Shown: one piece after another, positions 37,974 through 46,810 of the stretch
Layout of the letters: every line of letters starts with the position of its first letter
Position numbering within the stretch: position 1 is the stretch's first letter
Assembly (NCBI RefSeq): GCF_000425305.1
Contig: NZ_AUDE01000022.1
Span: forward strand, 29,127 to 93,126
Reading direction: 5' to 3'
Length of the DNA stretch: 64,000 nt
Origin: Psychroserpens burtonensis DSM 12212
Lineage (GTDB): Bacteria > Bacteroidota > Bacteroidia > Flavobacteriales > Flavobacteriaceae
Position numbers and translations under genes: made by a program
The notes under the pieces: generated by a model
Seen by the model: the letters and a program-made list of their open reading frames with translations, nothing else
Database searches by the model: none
Told to the model about the DNA's origin: nothing

Positions 37974-38831
37974 ATGAGAGTTTACAAGGACTTTGACCTT
38001 ACGAATTACAATTCATATAGACTTAAATCTAAATGTAAAACAGCTTATTTTCCAGAAAACGAGGAGGATGTTGTAGAATTATATAAGTCAAAGAAAACCT
38101 TTATTCTACTCGGAAGTGGACACAATCTTATTTTATCTGAAACTTACTATGATGCCTGTTTCTTGATTTTCAATGGAAATTTCGATACTATTGAAGTTAA
38201 TAAAGCAACAAATATTATCAATGCAGAAGCTGGAGCAACAATTTTTAAGGTTAGTGAAACTGCAGAAGAACATAGCTTAACAGGAGTCGAATTTTTTTAT
38301 GATATTCCAAGTTCTGTTGGAGGTGCGGTAGTAATGAATGCTGGCACTAAGGAAGGTGAAACTAAAAACATCCTTAATAAAGTACGTTATCTAGACCTTA
38401 GCGATATGTTGGTTAAGGAAAAGTATAATGAAGATCTCGAATTTGAATATCGCAATAGCTTATTCCAAAAACAAAAGGATAAAATTATTTTGAAGGCTTG
38501 GTTTCAGTTAACTACGGGTAATCCGGTAACCATTAGAAAAATAATGGATGAGTCTAAAGAAAGGCGTTGGTCTAAACAGCCAAGAGAACACCCAAATAGT
38601 GGTAGTGTTTTTAAGAGGCCTCCAGGGAAATTTGTGGGCCCAATGTTAGATGAACTCGGTTTAAAAGGACACACTATTGGTGGTGCACAAGTTTCTGAAA
38701 AACATAGTGGCTTTATTGTTAATATCAATAAAGCTACCGGAGATGACATCTTATCATTAATTAAGCATATTCAAAAGAAAGTAAAAGAACGATTTGATAT
38801 TAACCTAGAAGTAGAACAACGTATTATATGA
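37974..38831 (+). CDS. MurB-like UDP-N-acetylenolpyruvoylglucosamine reductase
   Basis: This 285-residue FAD enzyme shows the MurB motifs LLGSGHNLIL near residues 46-55, IPSSVGGAVVMNAG near 111-124, and HPNSGSVFKRPPG around 203-215 with the proton-donor Ser. The C-terminus (LEVEQRII) holds the conserved Glu. It is short and of the type II kind (no extra C-terminal fold). MurB reduces the enolpyruvyl ether made by MurA to a lactyl ether using NADPH. Being two genes after a MurA paralogue inside a polysaccharide locus, it probably makes a lactyl-sugar nucleotide for that glycan, unless it is the only murB of the genome. Confidence 0.85.
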   Translation: MRVYKDFDLTNYNSYRLKSKCKTAYFPENEEDVVELYKSKKTFILLGSGHNLILSETYYDACFLIFNGNFDTIEVNKATNIINAEAGATIFKVSETAEEHSLTGVEFFYDIPSSVGGAVVMNAGTKEGETKNILNKVRYLDLSDMLVKEKYNEDLEFEYRNSLFQKQKDKIILKAWFQLTTGNPVTIRKIMDESKERRWSKQPREHPNSGSVFKRPPGKFVGPMLDELGLKGHTIGGAQVSEKHSGFIVNINKATGDDILSLIKHIQKKVKERFDINLEVEQRII

Positions 38832-39979
38832 GAATCATTTACGTTATAACCACTGTTGGACACGGAAAAGGAGGTCATTTTCATAGTTTAAATACGATTG
38901 CAAATGCTATTGGAGCCACTCAAAAGGTGCATGTTATTAATATTGGTTTTAAGCCTTCAGATGTTTTAGATAAAGTTAATTATGATTATTCTTTCGTAGG
39001 GTTTAATGGTTATAATTTCATTATAACATTCACCAAGATTAAAAAACTAATCAAACAGCTAGAGCCAGATGCTATTCATGCGTTTGATGTTGAGTCGTTT
39101 GCATTTAGCAGATTGTTTTCAAAGGGAAGAAAGCAATCGTCTTTTCTAAATAAATGTGGTGGTCCAAATCCTAAAAAATATTTTCCTATACCAAGTCAAC
39201 TCGTCTTATTCAGCAAAGAAAATAAAGCATATTTTGAAATGAATACACAATATGAGACTACAAATTTGGCTTTGATTCCAAATAGGGTAAAGCCAGTTAA
39301 CATAGATAAGTCTAGAGTAGAATCGTTTTATAATACCTACGGAAAAACAGAAACGTCTTTATTGCGAATTGCTAGAATAGGAAAGCATTATCATAAATCA
39401 ATCATTCAAGCAATTAACCTAGTTGGTTGGTTGAAATCTAAAGGCCTAAATGTTAGACTTATTGTTATTGGAACCATTCAAAGTGATGATATTTATAACT
39501 CAATTTTAGATGATATTAAATCTAAACAATTAAAAAATGATGTGATTATTGACACATCTGACGCTTTTACTCATAACGCAAGTGAATTATTAGAAATTGG
39601 AGATGTTATTATTGGAACAGGTCGTAACTTTATGGAAGCTTCTAGTCTTAATAAAATGTTATTGGTTCCCTATAGAGGTTCTGATTATCCATTGCTAGTT
39701 ACAGACAATAATTTTGATGCTATTTTCTCAACAAATTTTTCGCCTAGAACTCAAGTCGCTAATTTTGACGAAGTAAATAACTTAGAAGCTATTTACTATC
39801 ACCTTAAAAACAATAAACATATCGCATCTAAACCATGGTTTGAATCGTGTTTTAATATTGAAAAAGGAGCTGATGTTTATAAAAGTTTATATTTAAATCA
39901 AGACGTGCCTAAAAACTCAAATCTAATAGATACTTTCGTAAATATATTATACGCTATTAAAACATTTGTTTTAAAATAG
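38828..39979 (+). CDS. GT-B fold glycosyltransferase (GT4-like)
   Basis: This 383-residue protein has the outline of a GT-B glycosyltransferase: an N-terminal Rossmann start with a Gly-rich loop (TTVGHGKGGHFHSLN, 8-22) and a second lobe beginning near LLRIARIGKHYHKS (about 177-190). The GTGRNFMEASSLNKMLLVPY segment (about 258-277) occupies the donor-binding position, where an E-x7-E motif is common; here the first Glu is replaced. It overlaps murB by four bases (ATGA), so the two are translationally coupled. Donor and acceptor are unknown. Confidence 0.75.
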   Translation: MRIIYVITTVGHGKGGHFHSLNTIANAIGATQKVHVINIGFKPSDVLDKVNYDYSFVGFNGYNFIITFTKIKKLIKQLEPDAIHAFDVESFAFSRLFSKGRKQSSFLNKCGGPNPKKYFPIPSQLVLFSKENKAYFEMNTQYETTNLALIPNRVKPVNIDKSRVESFYNTYGKTETSLLRIARIGKHYHKSIIQAINLVGWLKSKGLNVRLIVIGTIQSDDIYNSILDDIKSKQLKNDVIIDTSDAFTHNASELLEIGDVIIGTGRNFMEASSLNKMLLVPYRGSDYPLLVTDNNFDAIFSTNFSPRTQVANFDEVNNLEAIYYHLKNNKHIASKPWFESCFNIEKGADVYKSLYLNQDVPKNSNLIDTFVNILYAIKTFVLK

Positions 39980-39988
39980 TTACAGCCA

Positions 39989-41014
39989 ATGAAGTTTACT
40001 TACTATAAATATAGAGCCAAGTTAAATATTATTAAAAAGGATTTGAGAGATAGATTTCCACTATCTTTTTTTAAGAAAATTAGCTTGTGGAGAAAAGGAT
40101 TTTTAGCTGAAAAACATGTGCTTTATCAATTGGATAAAAATAATCACAAACACTATTTAAGCGATTATCACACTTCAATGGCGAGATGGATTAATGAACC
40201 TTTCAATGAGATGTTAACCAATAAATTGATTTTCTCTGATTGTGTTGGTAAATACATCAAAGTACCTGAAACCTATGGCATTTTTGTAGGTGGTCACTTC
40301 TCCTCTAATAGCGATAAAACATTAGAAATCTTACTTAACGTTTTTGATGTTTTTGTCGTGAAAACAGTATCGGGTGGAGGCGGAAAAGGTGTTTATATTA
40401 TCAAAAAGGAAAACGATAATCAGTTTCTTTTAAATAATATAGCAACATACAACTCTATAGAATTACTTGAATTCTTTAAAACTTTAAACAATTATATATT
40501 TACTGAATTTATAGAACCAAGCGCTTTTTCGAAATCTTTAAATGAAACGTCTGTCAACACTATGCGAGTTATAACTTTAATAGACCCAAAAACAAACAAA
40601 GCTTATATAGCAAGGGCAGTGCAACGTATTGGAGTTGCAGACTCTGCACCACAAGATAATTTTACAAAAGGCGGTCTGAGTGCGTCAATAGATTTGAAAA
40701 CTGGGCAATTAAGCGATTGCACTAGACATCCTAAAACTAAAGAACACAAACGCTATACGCATCATCCAGATACTAATATAAAAATTGAAGGTACAGTTAT
40801 ACCTGATTGGAGATCTATTGCTACAGAAATAGTACATGCAGCTAATAGCTTACCAATGCTAAAATGTATAGGCTGGGATTTTGTAATTAGTAACAAAGGT
40901 CTTGTTGCTATAGAAGGTAATCATCATCCTGATCCAGATGTACTTCAAGGTCATGAACCATTATTAACAGACGAGCGTATTAAAGCGTTCTATAAATTTC
41001 ATAAAATCATATAA
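39989..41014 (+). CDS. ATP-grasp protein of the sugar-transfer-associated type
   Basis: This 341-residue protein matches the ATP-grasp family that co-occurs with sugar transferases. The Gly-rich ATP lid loop VVKTVSGGGGKGVYIIKK lies near residues 123-140, FTEFIEP follows, and the metal/phosphate site includes GWDFVISNKGLVAIEGNHHPD near 294-314. ATP-grasp enzymes form amide or ester bonds through an acyl phosphate, so it may attach an amino acid or other amine to a sugar carboxylate. It sits directly upstream of an asparagine-synthase-type amidotransferase (3-base gap). Confidence 0.82.
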   Translation: MKFTYYKYRAKLNIIKKDLRDRFPLSFFKKISLWRKGFLAEKHVLYQLDKNNHKHYLSDYHTSMARWINEPFNEMLTNKLIFSDCVGKYIKVPETYGIFVGGHFSSNSDKTLEILLNVFDVFVVKTVSGGGGKGVYIIKKENDNQFLLNNIATYNSIELLEFFKTLNNYIFTEFIEPSAFSKSLNETSVNTMRVITLIDPKTNKAYIARAVQRIGVADSAPQDNFTKGGLSASIDLKTGQLSDCTRHPKTKEHKRYTHHPDTNIKIEGTVIPDWRSIATEIVHAANSLPMLKCIGWDFVISNKGLVAIEGNHHPDPDVLQGHEPLLTDERIKAFYKFHKII

Positions 41015-41017
41015 TAT

Positions 41018-42931
41018 ATGTGTGGCTTTACTGGCTTTATAAATTTAAATAACCAACCATTAAACAGTCGCGTGCTTAAGCAAATGACAGATATACAGGT
41101 GCACAGGGGTCCCGATGATCAAGGAATGGTTGGTTTTTCGTTGTTTAAGGACCCTAAAGTGAATGTTATTGATGGTGAAACTTCAGAGTTTAGCCACCTT
41201 CACGCAGGAATAGGTTTTAATAGACTATCCATTTTAGATCTTTCTAAAAAAGGGCATCAACCAATGATATCTGCTTGCGGCAATTATATTTTGGCTTACA
41301 ACGGCGAAACGTATAATGCATTATCATTTAGAGATGATTTGATAGCTAAAGGCCACCCTATACAAAGTAAAACAGATTCTGAAGTGATACTTTATCTTTA
41401 TATAGAATACGGTATTAATAAAACACTAGAACTTCTTAACGGAATGTTCGCATTTATCATTGTTGATTTAAAACAAAGGAAAAGTTTTATTGTTAGAGAT
41501 CAACTTGGAATTAAACCAATTTACATATACAAGACACCAAGTGTTTTGATGTTTTCTTCGGAAATAAAATCGTTCACAGAGCATCCCGAATTTAAAGCAG
41601 AGCTCAATACAAATCATCTCGATGAATATATGTTGTTTAGATATTGCGCTCATGATCGAACATTGTATAAAGATGTCAAGCAAGTTCCGCCAGGGCATTA
41701 TTATGAGATTACTGAAGGAGATGTAAAGGTCAAAGAATATTGGTCTTATAAGATGGTTGATGAAAGGGATATCAATTTAAATGACGCTTTAGAGTTGCTT
41801 GATAATACATTTAAAGACAGTATCAAATCTCAGTTAATGAGTGATGTTCTCGTTGGTTGTCAATTGTCAGGAGGTATTGATTCTTCATTAGTAACAAGCT
41901 ATGCTCGTGAATTCTTTAATGCTAATATGGACACGTTTTCTATCGTGTTTTCAGATAAAAAATATTCAGAAGAAGAATTTGTAAATTACGTTACGAATCA
42001 TACTAATTCAGATTCTCATAGATATCAGTATTCTAACGAATATGCTTTTGAAAATTTTTTTAAAGCGACTTGGCATTTAGATCAACCTATAAGTATTCCA
42101 AACACATTAGGAATTAAACGCCTTGCTGAAAGAGCTAAAGAAAATGTGACTGTTTTATTGAGTGGAGAAGGGGCAGATGAATTATTTGGAGGTTACTCTA
42201 GATATCATGATTTGTCTTGTCGATACAACATGAATCTCAAAAGGTATTCTAAAGTTCCAATTATTGGAAGTAAAATTCAAAACAAATATGATTTAGGTCA
42301 AACGCCTGAAGACTTCTTTGTGATGAGTAGTTCTGCCCTAAGTTTAAAGGATTTTAACACGTTTAGTGTTGGTAAAGATATAGAGCGCGTGATTGGGCAA
42401 CGAAAAGAGTTGTTTCCAAAGGAGGGTAATTTAATTAAAAGAGCATCTGCCTACGACTTGAAAACATACATGGTCGATTTGTTAAATAGACAAGATAAAA
42501 TGACTATGGCGCATTCTGTAGAAAACAGGGTGCCGTTTTTAGATAAAAACATGGTGGAATTAGTGGCGAGTTTACCCAGCGAATTATTAGTTAAAAAATG
42601 CACTGATATAAGACATTTGAACAAGTCTAACGCCTATACAAAGCATATCTTAAAAGAACTTGCAGTGAAACGTTTTAATAACGATTTCGTTTACCGAAAG
42701 AAAAGTGGATTCCCATTGCCTGTAAAAGACTTATTTTTGAAAACGAAAATGAATGAACTCATTGAGGATCAACTAATGCCTGGAATAAAAACTAGAGGCG
42801 TATTTGATTATAATGAGGTTTCTAAAATTTGGAACAAAAAGGATAACGGATTTTCTAAAAGTGATTTAAAAAACTTATGGATGTTTTTTGCTTTCGAAAC
42901 TTGGGCACAATTATTTTTAGATAGGAAATAA
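41018..42931 (+). CDS. asparagine-synthase-type glutamine amidotransferase
   Basis: This 637-residue protein has the two AsnB domains. The class II glutaminase begins with Met-Cys (nucleophile Cys2, CGFTGFI) and has HRGPDDQG near residue 29. The synthetase domain has the PP-loop SGGIDSSLV near 286-294. In O-antigen and capsule loci such proteins amidate uronic acids (the WbpS type) rather than making free asparagine. Here possible targets are a uronic acid or the lactyl carboxylate expected from the MurA/MurB pair. A lasso-cyclase role seems unlikely because the nearest peptide-precursor candidate is 11 kb away on the other strand. Confidence 0.88.
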   Translation: MCGFTGFINLNNQPLNSRVLKQMTDIQVHRGPDDQGMVGFSLFKDPKVNVIDGETSEFSHLHAGIGFNRLSILDLSKKGHQPMISACGNYILAYNGETYNALSFRDDLIAKGHPIQSKTDSEVILYLYIEYGINKTLELLNGMFAFIIVDLKQRKSFIVRDQLGIKPIYIYKTPSVLMFSSEIKSFTEHPEFKAELNTNHLDEYMLFRYCAHDRTLYKDVKQVPPGHYYEITEGDVKVKEYWSYKMVDERDINLNDALELLDNTFKDSIKSQLMSDVLVGCQLSGGIDSSLVTSYAREFFNANMDTFSIVFSDKKYSEEEFVNYVTNHTNSDSHRYQYSNEYAFENFFKATWHLDQPISIPNTLGIKRLAERAKENVTVLLSGEGADELFGGYSRYHDLSCRYNMNLKRYSKVPIIGSKIQNKYDLGQTPEDFFVMSSSALSLKDFNTFSVGKDIERVIGQRKELFPKEGNLIKRASAYDLKTYMVDLLNRQDKMTMAHSVENRVPFLDKNMVELVASLPSELLVKKCTDIRHLNKSNAYTKHILKELAVKRFNNDFVYRKKSGFPLPVKDLFLKTKMNELIEDQLMPGIKTRGVFDYNEVSKIWNKKDNGFSKSDLKNLWMFFAFETWAQLFLDRK

Positions 42932-42932
42932 C

Positions 42933-44579
42933 ATGAAAATAGGATTATTAATATCATCAAATAAGGTTTCAATTCATCAATACAATTTAATAAAAAGCCT
43001 TCTAGAAAACGACATTGAAATATCTTTAATCAACATAAATGCAAAGGGTATTGAGTTTTCATCTACTGAAAAACTTAAGCGTCAAATAAAATATAATGGT
43101 GTCTATGGCTTAATAAGTAAGCTATATTTTACTTTTCAATCTCGGATAGAATCAAAATTATTGAAACGCTTAGTAAATGATGATGATTATTTTAAAAGTT
43201 TTCAATTAGGTGATTTTACTTTTGAGTCTGTCATTAATGTTCACGGAAATTATTCTAAAAGTGGTTTAGTCGTTAGATTGAGCAACGATGATATTGAGAA
43301 AATAAAGGAGACAAATCTAGATGCTTTATTAAGAGTCAATACACCTGGTATATTTAAAGGAGGAATTTTATCATCTTCTAGGTTAGGCGTTTTTTCTTTT
43401 CATCACGGGGACAATAGATGGAACAGAGGAGGTCCACCAGGGTTTTGGGAGCTTTATTTAAAAAAACCGTCAACAGGTTTTGTTATCCAAATATTGAATG
43501 AAAGATTAGATGGTGGCGATGTTTGCTTTAGAGGAAACACAATAACTAACGCATTGTTTTGGCAGTATAATTATTATAATATTAAGAATGAGAGTTATTC
43601 TTATATGTTATCTCTAGTTTTGAAAATTAAGGATGGCCATCAAATAAAAACAGAAACTTCTCAAGTTTTTGATAATAAACTCTACTTAATACCTGAGTTT
43701 CATCAAACGCTCAAGTATCAATATTTGCTACTAAAAAACGTAGCAAAGAAAACAGTAAATTTAATTACAGGATTAAAAGACGAATGGTCAGTACATTATA
43801 TCAAAGGAAACTATAGTGATATTAGTATGCGAAAGGCAACAAGAATTATAAATCCGAAAGGAAGATTTTTTGCCGACCCATTTGTAGTTTCATACAATAA
43901 TAGAGATGTGATTTTTTTAGAAGATTATTCCTATAAAGAAAAAAAAGCAATCATAAGTGCAGTAGAAATTATTTCGAACAAAGAATACAAAATTATCGGC
44001 ACTGTGATAAAAGAAGATTTTCATTTATCTTACCCATTTATCTTTGAGTTTGAAAATGAATTATTTATGATACCCGAAAGTTCAAGTGATAAGTCAATAA
44101 GACTATATAAATGTGTTAATTTCCCCTTAGAATGGGAATATCAATATAATTTGATTTCAAATATTGATGCTGTAGATACAACAATGCATTATATTAATGG
44201 TAAATATTGGCTGTTTACAAATAGCAATTATAATTCTAGTGAGCACAATTCAATTTTAGAATGTTTCTATGCAGATACGCCATTGACACAAGTTTGGGAG
44301 CCTCATACCGAAAACCCAATCATGTTTCAGAATGGAGGCAGAAATGGAGGGTATGTTTCAGATGGAGATAAGAATCTTTTAATTTCTCAAAAGTTCGGTT
44401 ATGATCGATATGGCAAATCTTTAGAAGTCAAAGAAATAGAGAACATTACAGAGGAGACTTTTACGTTCAATAAAGTTATGGATGTTCATCCTAACTTCGA
44501 TCGTAAAATGATAGGATTACATCATTTAAGTTCAAATCAGATTTATACCTGTTTTGATACCCTAAAACGTATTTTTTAA
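42933..44579 (+). CDS. formyltransferase-like domain fused to GINT1-like sugar-transfer domain
   Basis: This 548-residue protein looks like a fusion. Residues about 1-235 resemble formyltransferases of the Fmt type: RVNTPGIFKGG near 130-140, then the catalytic-type FHHGDNRWNRGGPPGFWE and GGDV further on. From about residue 275 the sequence changes to a beta-propeller-like domain (GRFFADPFVV, IFLEDYSYKEKKAIISAVEI, LSYPFIFEFENELFMIPES), as in bacterial homologues of glucosamine inositolphosphorylceramide transferase. N-formyl amino sugars are known in surface glycans, but formyl-donor use is not proven here. One base separates it from the amidotransferase gene. Confidence 0.75.
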   Translation: MKIGLLISSNKVSIHQYNLIKSLLENDIEISLININAKGIEFSSTEKLKRQIKYNGVYGLISKLYFTFQSRIESKLLKRLVNDDDYFKSFQLGDFTFESVINVHGNYSKSGLVVRLSNDDIEKIKETNLDALLRVNTPGIFKGGILSSSRLGVFSFHHGDNRWNRGGPPGFWELYLKKPSTGFVIQILNERLDGGDVCFRGNTITNALFWQYNYYNIKNESYSYMLSLVLKIKDGHQIKTETSQVFDNKLYLIPEFHQTLKYQYLLLKNVAKKTVNLITGLKDEWSVHYIKGNYSDISMRKATRIINPKGRFFADPFVVSYNNRDVIFLEDYSYKEKKAIISAVEIISNKEYKIIGTVIKEDFHLSYPFIFEFENELFMIPESSSDKSIRLYKCVNFPLEWEYQYNLISNIDAVDTTMHYINGKYWLFTNSNYNSSEHNSILECFYADTPLTQVWEPHTENPIMFQNGGRNGGYVSDGDKNLLISQKFGYDRYGKSLEVKEIENITEETFTFNKVMDVHPNFDRKMIGLHHLSSNQIYTCFDTLKRIF

Positions 44580-44583
44580 GGAT

Positions 44584-45732
44584 ATGAGAATATTAATCGG
44601 TGGTGACATAAAACCAACAGAAAGAGACGTAGATTTTTTTACAGAAGGGAAAGAGAATATAATATGGGGAGATTTAGCACATGATTTTAAAAGTGCAGAT
44701 TTTACCATAGCCAATCTTGAAACTCCTTTAATTGAAAAAGAAACTCCAATTCAGAAAAGTGGCGCTGTATTTGGTTCACCAAAAGAAATTCTCAATGCTG
44801 TAAAGAATGTGAATGTTTCTTTTTTGAATTTAGCCAATAACCATATTTTAGATCATGGAATAGAAGGTTTGAACTCAACGACTAAAGCGTTAAATGACTA
44901 TGAAATTGATTTTGGTGGTGCTGGTGGTTCTCTAGATTCTGCAAGTACACCTTATCGTCAAAAAATTAAAAACAAAGTTGTTTCAATTTTATCATATTCT
45001 GAACATGAATTCAATGTGGCAACTCGCAGTTCAGGGGGCGCGAATCCATTGGATATTATTGATTTTGTTAAAAAAATTAGAGAGATAAATAAGACAAGTG
45101 ATTTTATCATTTTGTTATATCATGGAGGAAAAGAAAACTATAGATTACCAACACCTAAACAGCAAAAGTTGTGTAAGTTTTTTTTAGAAGAAGGTGTCAA
45201 TATGGTCGTTTGCCAACATTCTCACATTGGCGGTGCTTATGAGGAGCATGCTGATGGCGTTGTTTTTTATGGTCAAGGTAATTTTGTTTTCGACCCATGG
45301 CCAATCAAAAGAAATTGGTTGTATAAAGGTTTTTTAATCGATATTCAAATCAATGAAAACAATGCTTTTGAATATAAACTTATACCTTATGTCCATAATA
45401 GTTTAAACAGTAATGGAGTTGGTATAAGAAAAATGACTTCTCAAGAATCCGAAACGTATTTAAATTCTATTTCAAGTTTAAGTAAAAAAATGTCAAGTAG
45501 CCCTAATTTTGTTACTGATGAATGGGGAAAACTGTCTGCTTCTCTCGAAGATACTTATTTAAGTGTATTGAATGGAAATGGTAGGTTGCTCAGAAAAATC
45601 AATGAAAAAACAGGTTTTTTGAAAACTATATATAATAATAAGAGAAAACTAGTTTTAAAAAACTATTTAACATGCGAAACACATCAAGAAATTCTTCAAA
45701 CAATACTAAAACGTAAACATCTTGAAAAGTAA
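44584..45732 (+). CDS. CapA-family (PGA_cap) metallophosphoesterase-like protein
   Basis: This 382-residue protein has the CapA/PgsA fold motifs: a start GGDIKP (6-11), ANLETPL near 43-49, LNLANNHILDHG near 81-92, HGGKENYRLP near 180-189 and QHSHIGGAYEEHADGVVFYGQGNF near 210. CapA proteins were named from poly-gamma-glutamate capsule synthesis and have a calcineurin-like phosphoesterase fold. There is no N-terminal membrane anchor, unlike the Bacillus protein, so it may act in the cytoplasm. It overlaps the next gene by 11 bases. Confidence 0.82.
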   Translation: MRILIGGDIKPTERDVDFFTEGKENIIWGDLAHDFKSADFTIANLETPLIEKETPIQKSGAVFGSPKEILNAVKNVNVSFLNLANNHILDHGIEGLNSTTKALNDYEIDFGGAGGSLDSASTPYRQKIKNKVVSILSYSEHEFNVATRSSGGANPLDIIDFVKKIREINKTSDFIILLYHGGKENYRLPTPKQQKLCKFFLEEGVNMVVCQHSHIGGAYEEHADGVVFYGQGNFVFDPWPIKRNWLYKGFLIDIQINENNAFEYKLIPYVHNSLNSNGVGIRKMTSQESETYLNSISSLSKKMSSSPNFVTDEWGKLSASLEDTYLSVLNGNGRLLRKINEKTGFLKTIYNNKRKLVLKNYLTCETHQEILQTILKRKHLEK

Positions 45733-46810
45733 AATTATATTAATTCTTAAGAAGTTCTTGTATTATAATTTTAATCTTTTTTACAAAAGAGAAGGGCAAG
45801 TATACAAAGAATTAGGTCATTTTGATGATTGTAAAGAAGAGTGCTTTGAGTCTTCAAAAATTGTTATCGGCATAGTGAAAGAGAGATGGTTCCTACATAG
45901 GTTCTATATTAATGCATGCAAAGAACTTAAGATATCTTATAAATTAATTGATTTGTTTTCTAGTGATTGGTTAGAGAGCATCAAAGAATCCAATTTAGAT
46001 TTTTTAGTGGTAAGACCTTCTGTTCAGTACGCGCCTTGGAAAGACATGTTTGATAATCGTATAAGATTAATTGAAAATATGAATCTTGTAAAAATTTTTC
46101 CAAATACAAATTCTCTTTGGATATGGGAAAGTAAATTACGAACCACAGAATGGTTAAAAGTCAATCAAATTCCACATCCAAAAACCGAAATCTTTTATGA
46201 TTTTAATGAATTGCAAAGTTTTTCTAATAACTGTTCTTTCCCAAAAGTGTATAAATCGAGTATAGGTTCTGGTTCTTCCGGAGTTAAGTTGATTTATAAC
46301 AAAAACCAAATGAGAAAAATATCAAATCGAGTTTTTAATCAGGGAATACGAACATATAGAAAACACAAATTAGATAAAGAACACGGTTTTGTTATTCTAC
46401 AAGATTATTTAGAAGATGTTAAAGAATGGCGGATTATAAGAATAGGCGATTATTATTTTGGTTTTGAAAAGCTTAAATCAGGAGAATTTCACAGTGGGTC
46501 GCAAAATTTCGGATATGGAATGCCTCCTGAGCAATGTCTTAACCTTGTTAAAGAAGTTACTGATAAATATGATTTTAAGTATGTAGATATTGATGTCTTT
46601 ATAACTAAAGAAGGAGAATGTTTAATCAATGAAATTCAACCTTATTTCGGTCAAAAAGATGATAGGGAATTGTTGAACATTGATGGTGAATCAGGACGGT
46701 TAACTTTTGATGAGAATACCAAAGCTTGGGTTTTTGAAAAAGGGGAATTTTGCAAAAACAACCTCTGTAACCTTAGGCTTATTGAAATGATTAAAGGCAA
46801 TAACAATTGA
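45722..46810 (+). CDS. RimK-like ATP-grasp protein (TTG start)
   Basis: This 362-residue protein is an ATP-grasp ligase of the RimK/YheCD-like sort: KVYKSSIGSGSSGVKLI near residues 175-190 is the ATP loop, ILQDYLEDVKEWRIIRIG follows, and YVDIDVFITKEGECLINEIQP near 280-300 has the metal-binding end. Such enzymes join a carboxylate to an amine. The start is TTG at 45722, 11 bases inside the CapA-like gene; no ATG gives the full domain. It is the second ATP-grasp of the locus and is adjacent to a CapA homologue, a combination suggesting amino-acid or peptide decoration. Confidence 0.75.
   Translation: MKSKIILILKKFLYYNFNLFYKREGQVYKELGHFDDCKEECFESSKIVIGIVKERWFLHRFYINACKELKISYKLIDLFSSDWLESIKESNLDFLVVRPSVQYAPWKDMFDNRIRLIENMNLVKIFPNTNSLWIWESKLRTTEWLKVNQIPHPKTEIFYDFNELQSFSNNCSFPKVYKSSIGSGSSGVKLIYNKNQMRKISNRVFNQGIRTYRKHKLDKEHGFVILQDYLEDVKEWRIIRIGDYYFGFEKLKSGEFHSGSQNFGYGMPPEQCLNLVKEVTDKYDFKYVDIDVFITKEGECLINEIQPYFGQKDDRELLNIDGESGRLTFDENTKAWVFEKGEFCKNNLCNLRLIEMIKGNNN

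Noticed and set aside
41018..42931. AsnB homologue as a lasso-peptide cyclase for the 53-residue peptide
   Set aside because: It has an intact glutaminase domain with Cys2, is embedded in a plus-strand polysaccharide locus 11 kb away, and no B-type leader peptidase lies near; a WbpS-like amidotransferase fits better.
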